Shown here piece by piece: positions 43,821-53,103 of a stretch of DNA of 64,000 bases. The stretch's first letter is position 1. Each line of letters starts with the position of its first letter. Both the position numbers and the translations under genes were made by a program. The notes under the pieces were generated by a model that was not told where the DNA came from, searched no databases, and saw only the letters and a program-made list of their open reading frames with translations. Source of the stretch: Dactylonectria macrodidyma (lineage: Eukaryota; Ascomycota; Sordariomycetes; Hypocreales; Nectriaceae); contig JAGMUV010000008.1 in NCBI GenBank assembly GCA_020744425.1, positions 372,001-436,000 on the forward strand. The letters run 5' to 3'.

Positions 43821-45293
43821 ATGAAGTTATTGGTACCCTCACGCCTCCCCTCCATCCCAACCTACCAGGTCCCCACCAAAGAGTCCGGCCAAGACCCGAC
43901 ACCGAACGCCCGTGTTTCTCTTCCCGACTTCACTTCTAAAGCACCGCACGACAAGGGCAAAGAGATGCAACCTCAGGGCATTGCCCACCAATCCAGTATA
44001 CGGATCGTCACTCAAGATGATGATGCACCGCAGTATGAGTCTATAGCTTCAGTCGACGCTCTGCTCCAAATTATACGGCAGGCAGACTGTCTGAAACTAT
44101 GCGGGATCCCGGGTGCTTTCAACATCCTCAAGGAGCGACATTTCGACATATGGATTGACAGCAACTACCAGCTGAACTCGGACACTAGGAATGCGATCCA
44201 ATTGATAGCTCTGATCTGCCTGCAGCTGGGAAAAGCTACCGATTGCAACATGATCTTCTACTTTACGAGCTACCCCAATACAAAGAGCAAGAACCTCTCA
44301 GATAATTCCAGGAATTGTCTCAAATCCCTGAGGGATCTGTGGGGTACTGATAGCTGGAAGGGGGCTGTTCAACTTGTGGCTGGTGCATTGATACTGGAAA
44401 CTGAATTGGGGATCCAGAAATGGCTCAACAACGAGGAAAATTTCGCAAAGGGGGAAACTGAAGATGAGAAGCACGTCAAGCTTCTAGGCCATGTTCGTGA
44501 GAAAATGCTTCCATATTGGCATGGGTGGCACCAGCGGGACTTAGACGCCGAAAGCCTGATCCGGTACCACGGCTCGGCTATCTTCGCAGCCAAAAAACAG
44601 CCCAAATCCCTCAACTCCATTCGTTTCATCTACGAAAGGTCAATGGGATATTACGTGCGTCTCATGAAACAAAGTACGGCCGATCCGAGTAAGGATGTGT
44701 ATCCTATCACCAACCTCTTCTTGTTGGGGTCTATCATGCAGCCAACCGAGATAGCTTCAATCAAGAAGTTCCATGAAAGCGAGGGGAACGAGATGGCTAA
44801 GGAGGCAAAGAAACTTCTCCGACAGCAGAACCAGTAACAACAGGCGGAAGTCGTCAAAGGGCAGGGCACCCAGTTCCAAATCTCCTCCGTGCTCATGGCC
44901 AAGCACCTGAGTCAAACCGCCGTTAGTGGGTACATCGAAATCGACAACTTTGCTACGAAAGAGAACGACATCAATGACCTGACGTCTCTTGATGAGTCCG
45001 AGGTACTCAAATGTCTCCTAAGCCCTAAGGCTATATTCAAGATACTCAATAGCCACAATCCACTGATCGACAACCTCGGTTTTATTACCAAGAAGGAGCT
45101 ATATAGCAACATACCTCTATTGGGAAACAACTCCATTATAACCGTTCCCACAGTTAAGCAGCTCAAGGATGCTTTGCACATTGAGGACCTTTCCGCCTTG
45201 CCGCGTGCCGACGACAGCGACGACGAGGGCTATAACGGACCGATTCAAACTCCCGCCCCAGTCAGTGTTACCATCAAGGCAGCACCAGAGTAG
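43821..45293 (+). pseudogene. nucleoprotein-like gene, possible endogenous negative-strand RNA mycovirus element
   Basis: One frame of about 490 codons broken by a single TAA (44835-44837, a likely CAA-to-TAA change). It continues in the same frame through 18 codons to 44889 and a normal end at 45291-45293. The layout is a disordered Pro/Ser N-terminus (~60 aa), a large alpha-helical body, and an acidic tail. Residues ~265-282 contain RFIYERSMGYY followed by a hydrophobic helix, recalling the Y/F-x-x-S-x-x-x-G core signature of mononegaviral nucleoproteins. I recognise no host family. The viral assignment (mymonavirus-like, a fungal virus group) is an inference from fold-like features, not a database match. 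It is intronless and flanked by hAT remnants. Confidence 0.4.
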
Positions 45294-47227
45294 AGTGAAT
45301 AGATCTCAACGTCAGTCTGGATAATAAAATATTCTTTTGCCTTCATACTTAAGATCATAGTTCCTGTGCGTAGAGCTGGCTGTGGTCCTTAACTTCACAG
45401 CCTATCTGTAGTTACGCGATTGGGTTCATGAGCAAGACTGTTCTCTTGTGAGGACACCAAGACGCGCCGAATAAGCTACAGGAAGCGTAAATAGTCACGG
45501 CGAAATCGAATGAGAAGGAACGGCACTCTTGAACCCACACAGAGAACGGCAAGGCACCTTGATTAGTACGGTACACTAGGAGGGGCGACATTGTGTTGCT
45601 CGGCTGTTCTGGGTACCGAGAGTATGCATGTGGACGAACTCCTGCGAGCACGGTCGGCCTCGCAAGAAAGATCTTGCGAGGTAGCGCGAAAGAGAACTGA
45701 TAATCTGCGAGATAATCCCTCTCGCGGTGATGGCGGTCCACGTCGCACCGACGAGACTAGGCCGTTCTGACAATGTGTAATCATTGTTTAGCGTGACGGA
45801 ACAGACTTGGACTGAACAGAAGTAGTGGACTGAGCAGAAGTGGACTAAAGGACAGAAGTGGACTGGACAGAAGTGGACCTAAGGACAGAAGTGGTTCATA
45901 CCTAACTTGATACATAAAGCAATGCAAAGTACCTTCTACGCTCAATTACATGTTGGGTTGTATTTATTATTGCGCAGCCTACTATGCTATCGCTATGGCA
46001 GATAACAATAGTCGACCAGTTATTTTACGTCTCAATATGAGAAAGTTAGGCATAACATAAATAAGAATTGGGAATACCAATATAAAAATAGGTTCAGTTA
46101 ACCAATCCAGAAAGGAAGCCTTCCCTACTTATAATTAGCAGACGCTTATTCATTCCAGGCATACTACTATTACTATAGCCAGCCCTTTTTGTTACGGCTT
46201 GGTTCACCGAACAGCGATAGAGGCCTTATAGTGCGGGAAATGTGCCCAGATGATTGCCAGCACAGTGATCATTAACCAATCTTTTGCCCCTTGGTATAGC
46301 GGTCTAGCACAGCCGTTACATCTCTTAGGATGCCATACCGTTAACAGCATTAAGCAGTCCCAAAAGCGTCACTTACTTCATGCCCGCGGGTTTCCACCTT
46401 CCACAATGAAATGACCCCGACTTCTATATCGCTAGCCGTAGAGCGCACTGAATGTAGCGGAGTTTCTCAAATATTGTAATACATCTAGCTCATTCAGGTA
46501 TTGCACGTTAATTGTGTCTTCTGCCTGAAATGGGTCATGCTGATCAATCTCTGCCCCTGAATTCGAAGTGCCGGAGGGATATACAGGCATCTCCTCCTCC
46601 AGGCTACAAATGCCATTCTCTGCATACTCGCCATTGGTCTCATCCAATAGGAATAATGCCTCCTCTTTTCTCATATTGGGTGGGTTAGACTCGTCGATGG
46701 TGTCTGGTGCTGATCCATTTCGCGGTTAGATTCGTCGATAGTGTCGAGCGCTGATCCGAGTCGATAACTTTCCGTAGGAGAACTGCCTGTGGGTGATGTT
46801 TGGCCAACCTCTGCTGTGTCCTCTCTGACGGTGATTTGATTGGAATTTGGCAGTTCTGACTGCTGTCGCCGTGCGTTTCGCGTTGAACGCCTCTGTCGTC
46901 TTGGATATGCTTGGGGCCCACGTACAGTAGATGGTTTGGAACTAGTAGTTCGTCAGTAGTTGCATGTTAACATGTGTGATAACGCATACCAGAAGATTAA
47001 AATCCGGAATTGTTTCACTATTAGGGATATGGCCTCCGACACTGAAATCACCGGCTATAGGGTCAAAAAAGAACAATGCAGTGAGTATCTTGACCTTTTG
47101 CCCTAATTCTTTAACCTTCCTTAATCCGCTCTGGCCACTCTTTCTGACAGCATCAAAATACCGTCGCCTAGTAACTTTATCACCACATTATGGCTGAGCT
47201 TCCTGATACCCCAACATCCATTTCTGA
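45294..47227. other. unassigned stretch with minisatellites
   Basis: No recognisable gene. Two minus-strand ORFs (46432-46674, acidic, ATG at 46674; and 46685-46921) could be exons of one small gene, but no family is visible. A tandem GGACAGAAGTGGACT array lies at 45800-45895. Confidence 0.35.
45800..45895. repeat. ACAGAAGTGGACT tandem array
   Basis: About six irregular units of 13-18 bases built on ACAGAAGTGGACT/CTAAGG. No coding role seen. Confidence 0.75.
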
Positions 47228-47470
47228 CCTTTGATAAAACTGGACATTTGACCAAAACTGGATATTTGACTAAAACCGGGATCTTTGACTAAAACCAGGA
47301 TCTTTGACTAAAACCAGGATCTTTGACTAAAACCGGGATGTTTGACTAAAACCGGGATCTTTGACTAAAACAGGGATGTTTGACTAAAACAGGGTTGACT
47401 AAAACCAGGATGTTTGACTAAAACAGGGATCTTTGACTAAAACAGGGATCTTTGACTAAAACTGCTGCGG
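47228..47470. repeat. 19-bp minisatellite, about 13 units
   Basis: Units TTTGACTAAAACCGGGATC/G with variants at the CCGGG/CAGGG/CCAGG position and one 16-17-base unit. A single inverted unit (CCAGTTTTAGTCAAA) follows at ~47517-47531. The same unit stands in the NLR gene at 19995-20070. Confidence 0.9.
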
Positions 47471-47869
47471 CTCTCAAACCTGGGAGTCCGATAATCAAGC
47501 TCGAGATTTGAAGGCTCCAGTTTTAGTCAAATGTCCAGTTCAGCAACTGGGACAAAGATCTGGCATATGGCGAATTCCCGCCGACATGCAGTCACTACTC
47601 GATCGAATGGAAGTTACTTTTGAACAAAGGAGGAAGACTAACGAAGCTTATGGTCAGAGACATCCTTGCTAACGTGTCAAAGTTGACAGCGTAGGAACGC
47701 CTGTAAAACATGTCTCGCATCCGCTTGCAAGACAATGAGATTTTTTGTCTGGCCTGGAACCCCAAGGAACACGCTACCTTCAAGCTCATCAAGGGCGAGC
47801 AAGTTGCAAGCATGAAGGCAAGATACAGACATTGTGGCATCAAATATCATTTCATAGGCACCTGGGGTG

Positions 47870-48316
47870 CTAGATCCCATACTTGTTCTCAAACATCTGC
47901 ACTGCCACCCTCTGCTGAGTCTCTCCTAACTCTTGAAGTTCCATCCATATTTCGTTCAAGTCCATCAGCCTAGCTTTGACTTGCTGCTGTCCCCTTTGTG
48001 TGAGAAGCACCTTCAAAACAGCCACAACCTCGGGCTCGTCCAAAACCACGACCTCAGAGGCTGCCTGGACAGCATGGATTACTTCTCTGACGCAGTATGG
48101 ACACTTGACCGGTTGCTCAGGAAGAAGCAATGCAGAGCCAGTCCTATATATACCAAGACCATGCGCACAGGTATAGCATAGTGTATGGCCGACAAGAGTG
48201 GGCGAGGAACCATTCCAACAGGCAAGGAAGACAACAGTAATATCCTCTTCGTAACAGATTGCGCAATCTCCCTCCCAGTCTTGCCGCCCTCGAACGCGAG
48301 CATCCCGACCTGGCAT
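47870..48316 (-). pseudogene. RING-finger protein fragment fused to CHAT antisense
   Basis: 148 codons. The RING-like Cys/His set is CAIC ... LAC ... GHTLCYTC ... CPYC at residues ~19-76, with an unusually long C3-H4 gap (10 residues). A helical tail follows (QQQVKARLMDLNEIWMELQE). RING proteins are usually E3 ubiquitin ligases. The first ~16 codons (MPGRDARVRGRQDWEG) are antisense of the CHAT gene, so the native N-terminus was lost when the CHAT segment joined at ~48262. It is probably not functional, though the ORF itself is open. Confidence 0.55.
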
Positions 48317-49304
48317 GTTCCTTTATCGACCTGCGAAATCGACTAGACGCGCCGCCGGCGGACTCCCTCGCTACAGCCGAGCGCCCCACTGCGGCCGCAG
48401 AGACGGAAGGCCATCAGCGCCGCGATGCTGGGCCCCAGCTTGCCAGTCTCCTTGAGACAATCCGTTCTAAGGCCGATTTTGAGCGATTCCTGCTCTCCGC
48501 GTCGGAAGCCGATATTCTGGAGGCTGCACGGCCCGGCCCGATTATTGTCCTGAATGTGAGCTTATATCGCTGTGATGCCTTACTCATTGAGCAGTCCGGC
48601 ATCCGACTGTTGGAGCTGCCGCACCTCTCCCGAGACACCTTCAACGACCATGTCCAGGAACTTGAAACTCTCGACACGCTTGGATGGCTCTGGGATGCCA
48701 TCGTCTGTCCCGTTCTTAATGCTTTAGGCTTTACTGGGACTCCTTCGGATGGCCAGTGGCCGCACGTGTGGTGGGTTCCCACCGGCGCCCTGACCCGATT
48801 TCCACTCCATGCAGCGGGACACCATTTGAGGCGCACCGGCGAGTCGGCCGTCGATCGGGTCGTCTCATCCTACGCCTCGTCCGTCAAGGCGATCATACAT
48901 AGCCGGCGACGGCCACAGCAAGCACCGCCGGCAGCCGGAGAGTCCCGGAATGCCGTTGTCGTTGCCATGCAGAACACGCCAAAACATGCATCGCTCAAAC
49001 ATGCGAGTGACGAGGTTGATGCAGTCGTAGCTATTTGCAAGTCGATGGGATTAGCACACGACCGGCCTCGACCGCATAAGGTCGACGTCTCATCGGCTTT
49101 GGAGGCCTGCAGGATATTCCACTTTGCCGGCCATAGCAGCACGCATCTCACAGAACCGCTACAGAGCCAGCTGCTCCTCGATGACTGGGATCGGGAGCCA
49201 TTCACGGTGGCCAGTCTCCTGGAGACCAACCTTACCTCACGGCCGCCATTCCTCGCCTACCTCTCGGCAGCCGGGACTGGCCAGATTCTGGATGAAGGGG
49301 CTGT
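48241..49304 (+). pseudogene. CHAT-domain (caspase-like) protein, 5' half
   Basis: The frame (no ATG; entered at ~48262) encodes LPPSLAALEREHPDLACSFI, then SKADFERFLLSASEADILEA, PGPIIVLNVSLYRCDALLIE, WWVPTGALTRFPLHAAGHH, the catalytic-His segment FHFAGHSS, and LAYLSAAGTGQILDEGAV. CHAT proteases of fungal TPR-CHAT proteins normally have SACGTG; here the nucleophile Cys is Ala. The TPR array that normally precedes is absent, replaced by the RING fragment. The frame is broken at 49304 by Helitron B and resumes in frame at 61957. Such proteins often accompany NLRs in fungal immunity-like systems. Confidence 0.8.
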
Positions 49305-49321
49305 GCCTTGAGGAACGAAGT
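49305..49321 (+). repeat. Helitron B left asymmetric TIR
   Basis: GCCTTGAGGAACGAAGT directly at the CHAT junction. A partial re-duplication GAGGAACGAACGA follows, and then AGAGACGAAA, which also has an inverted partner at 61892-61901. Confidence 0.85.
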
Positions 49322-49769
49322 GAGGAACGAACGAAGAGACGAAAGGTTCTATGCCCCCGCCTTTTCACCCTTGACTTCTAGGTCACGTGAATTTGAGCGT
49401 GGTCCCGCGTCGGTTTCGTGTCATTCCACACCACGCGTACGGTCGCACATTACCACATGGGTGACATAACCCTTTTGGGAAGCCTCAACCATGTGGAAAT
49501 ACTTAGTAATATTATGGACCCTTACAAGACTACAGTACTGCACACTATTCGGAAGGTATCTCTTCATTTAGATAGCATGTCCACCAGGGAATATGTCGTG
49601 ATAATTCCTAGTGACGCGTCACAATTCTTCCACTCGCACATCCACACCAGCTTCAATACCCAGCCCATCGCCAACCCGTAGCTATTATAGGCTATCCCAT
49701 CCATTCCCTAAGTAAGCTTGGGTCTATCCATCATGAGATTGTGCGACTGACCTTGTCTTATACGTAGAT

Positions 49770-51009
49770 ATGCCCGATCACGTCCTATCGCAGACATGTC
49801 CCGATGTTCCGAAGACCGTGGCCCCTAAATCGTACCAACGGAGCCACGATTTCATCCGCAATAGCTACCCAGGGTCGAATCTGTGTCCATATTGCGGGAG
49901 ACGTTAGCCCACGAGTATCCCCATCCTCGACAGTTCGCCAGTCCCGTTTCAAGACGTTAAGACAGCTTCCACCTCCTCCGCTATACAGTCTATCCACCTA
50001 ACAGCCTCTGATCGTTCCACGCCCTCACAGACAATCTTCACCGGCTCTGGAGACGGCCCTGGCCGTATCCTCACAGCATCGCGGCCCTCCGCCGTGTATC
50101 GAGATGCCAAACTTACCCAGAGTCGGATCGCGAGGGGCATGAAGGCGAGCTCGTCGCAACTTAGTGAGGCTGTGGCTAAACAGAGCCAAAACAAGAGCAG
50201 ACGGAAGATCCCGATGCGCCTCACCGTCTTCCTTGCGAGGCCTGACCCATGGGAAATACTAGACGAAGACGAGGAGCCCCAGTGGTCTTTGGCTAGAGAG
50301 CTGCTGAAGGTCGCTTTGCGCCCCTTCGTCAACGAGGAACCGTCTTTACCTGTCCACTTCTGGTTCGACAACATCTTCTTCCCTCAGTTCAAGGACAAGC
50401 CTGCCCTCTCTTCTGTTCTTCAATTCGACAAGAGACTCGTTCAGAACGCCCATATTAAAGAGGGTATCACGGAGCTGAGCGACCTCGACTGGAAGAGACC
50501 AGACAGTCGCAGAGCTTTTCGGCGAGGACTGCCCTTTTCGTTTCAGTAAAACAGAGGGCAGATATCTCCTTTTCCTTGTTTTCTATAAGCCATTGCCTCC
50601 TCGACCACAAGTCCCGGTCCCTCGTCATATCAAGACACCGAGGTCAGCCGTAAAGCCGTTCAAAAAGGAGAAGGGAATTAAGAAAGAGCTAGTCAAGACC
50701 GAGGTGAAGGTACAGCCAGCCTTGTTAATCGGGAGCGAGTTCAACTCGCCTTCCTTAAGCCCCTCTCTGAGCCCAGTTCTACCTCCTTCGAGAGCTAGCG
50801 CAGAAGACCAGATCGAGGTTATTACTAGCGATGTGGACAAGACCCGCGCGGGTCAGAAACGAGCTCGAGACTCTATAAGCTCAGCACTCTCAGTAGAGGT
50901 AGAGGATAAGGAGCTCTCGGCTGGCCCTGCCTTCACTGCCCATAGTCCCGCTGCTAGAACCCGAGGAGTTGATACGAGGAGGCCAAGTAGTCGGCATCCT
51001 CGTAAATAG
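49770..51009 (+). pseudogene. second protein of the Ginger-like element, unknown function
   Basis: ATG at 49770. A C-x2-C pair (NLCPYCGRR) at residues ~40-43 is followed by an in-frame TAG (49905-49907). The frame then stays open through IPMRLTVFLARPDPWEILDE, VNEEPSLPVHFWFDNIFFPQ and FKDKPALSSVLQFDKRL. A frameshift near 50450-50500 moves it into a frame reading ELFGEDCPFRFSKTEGRYLL, then FLVFYKPLPP. That frame continues through a Lys-rich and Ser/Pro-rich tail (KKEKGIKKELVKTE; AGQKRARDS) to 51009. About 410 codons in all. I recognise no family. Because it lies between the TIRs it may be a DNA-binding or accessory transposition protein (inference). Confidence 0.5.
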
Positions 51010-51376
51010 GCGAGGAAATAATAGTTACTCTAGCTCAAGTTGACCCAGGTCCCCCATCAGCTCATCCACACTATTAATAATATCGCTAGGTAGCTTAGTT
51101 CCGGAGAGGCTATTGCTAATAGGCTTAAGGTAGTTCTGCTCGAGGAGTTGAAGCTAAAGCATCGTTAGCTAGATTTTGAGTGCAATGGAGTATTTTTTTA
51201 CGTACGAATCTCTCTTGCCCTCTAACTGGACTCTCTAGGATGCTTAGTACCGGACTTGCCCCGCAGTCAAGGTAAACCTGAATCTTATCTCTAAGCCGTA
51301 AGTAGATCGCGAGGTATGGCCGCTTATGATCAAGCTCCCCATCTAGTTGACTATCGAACTGAAGATCCCGGAGCTG

Positions 51377-52723
51377 TTAATCACACCAGTCCGTTATTAT
51401 TGGGTTAAGAAGATCGTCTATATCGATAGAATCAACAGCAGCCATCATCTGGGCAAGCCCATCACGAGCCGCAGGCCCTAGATGGACTGCCCAGTTCTCC
51501 ACTTCGCTTATATTATATAGATCCATCGGGATCCCAGCGACGAAATGCTCCCTATTCTTCTGTGGCCAGATGCAATGGCCGTTCCACATCTCCGTAAAGT
51601 CCGCAACCTCCTGACGGATCATAGGTCCATAAAGAGCATACACCGCGATCTGGTGAGCAAGACGGTTTGGTTGGAAGAGGCCGCTATCAATCAGCTCGTG
51701 TGAGAACGCGATCCAGCGCTGACTGACACCTTTGAGTAGCTTTTCCTACTAAGACTCGATCCGTTGGTTCGATGTGCTTAGGCCCTAGATATGATAGGAG
51801 CTCAGTCTCGCTCCCTGCCTATGGACTCATTAGTCGTTATCCTCGGTGGTATACCGAAACTCTATCTGATTAAGGTCAGCGAGAATCGCCTGGGCTCTGG
51901 CCTAAAGAGGAGTCTCGATACCATAATCCGAGCGGGTGAAAAGGGGGCGGAACCCTGAGTACAACACAGTCCGTAGAAACTATTTAAGTGAACTCAACGC
52001 AGTCATATTCCCCCTACCGACATATATCCAGATAATAGCTCTCGAGTACGTATCGATACAGGCGTAAATAGAGAAGCCAAAGTTCTTAAGCTTCTCATAC
52101 CCATCGAGAGACCACATGAAGTTAGGCCCAGGAACCTAGAAGTTCTTCCAGTGCTTCCAATCAGCAAGGCGTCTTTATTCGGCCCGCTTCTTCCACTCTA
52201 GGTTCGTTTAGTACTCGCAGTATAAGGTATTCTGGCCGACAAGGACGCCAGCACGGATGCGGACGTAATAGTATAGATACGCCCTGCCAAATCCTCTGAT
52301 GCTTAAAGACTGACAGTCGTCTTGGAAGAGGAACTCTCTTGCTTTTTAAATAGCCTCCTGTCGTTCAGCCAGATCTCAGAAGCGCCGCTTCATACCATGC
52401 TTCAGACGATACTCCTATACAGTCCGCTCGGAGATCTCGATGCCGCGTCGCTTGAGATCACGGACGATGGAAGTGTCGCTATATCCGTATCGGTAGAAGT
52501 AGCCTTTGATCAGATCGACGAAGGTGTTAGTATCAATCTTTAAGTGAAGGGGAGAGTACTCCTAAGCACCCCATTCCGCTAACCTCCTTTTCAGGGTTCT
52601 GACGTCAAGTACGTGCCCATCGTCGCGGAGATAGGCACATATAGTGTCAATGGATAGCCCTTCTCGCCGCTGCTCGAGGATCCAGTCCTTGACGCGCTCC
52701 AAGTCCTTACGGGGCCTCGGCAT
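51377..52723 (-). pseudogene. Clr5-domain plus integrase-core (DDE) transposase
   Basis: ATG at 52723. The N-terminus MPRPRKDLERVKDWILEQRR ... RTLKRRLAEWGA is a Clr5-type helix-turn-helix. Then RRGIEISERTV, and the catalytic core FMWSLDGYEKLKNFGFSIYA (first Asp), ACIDTYSRAIIWIYVG, TRSDYGIET (second Asp and neighbouring Glu), and GLSTSNQRIES (the E/NQR segment). The C-terminal region is PMIRQEVADFTEMWNGHCIW, then LYNISEVENWAVHLG. At least eight in-frame stops, almost all TAG, point to RIP of an otherwise full-length gene (~450 codons). The protein would cut and rejoin the element's ends. Confidence 0.7.
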
Positions 52724-53103
52724 TATACGAGACGCAGACCAGGGGTTCAAGATCATAGTAGAGGTCGGAGTTCATACCTCCTTCCAAGGCCTCCAGCTAC
52801 AATATCCCGCCCCCTCTGAACCGCCATTATCGGAGCTTCGGCGCCAATAGAATGGCATCAGCACCGCTAGGTATAGTATCAGCTCTGCTACATTAAAAAC
52901 AGTGCGCTATCATATCAATACTATAGCCCCATATAAAAACGCCGAAAGCCTATGTGCGAAATAGCTCCAGTCATCTTCGTACATGGTTTTGTCACCCATG
53001 TGGTAATGTGCGACCGTACACGCGAGCCCCGCGTCGGAATCTAAAACGTCACTTTTAATACGGCCTGCGTGTTGACGTCTCTTCTTCCTCTTCTCCCTCG
53101 ACC

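Larger units (their letters stand above)
49437..53019 (-). mobile_element. Ginger-like DDE transposon nested in Helitron B
   Basis: 3583 bp. Inverted ends of about 35 bp begin GTACGGTCGCACATTACCAC on both sides (49437 inward; 53019 inward on minus), with one mismatch. A 4-bp direct repeat ACGC flanks it (49433-49436 and 53020-53023). It contains a Clr5-plus-integrase transposase (minus, 52723-51377) and a second gene (plus, 49770-51009) pointing toward it. A 4-bp duplication and an integrase-type catalytic core fit the Ginger superfamily better than Tc1, hAT or MULE. Because GTAC is palindromic, the TIR/TSD border could be shifted by four bases. Confidence 0.75.

Noticed and set aside
48079..48389. 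Other ORFs antisense to CHAT/RING
   Set aside because: Frame shadows in a GC-rich coding region.
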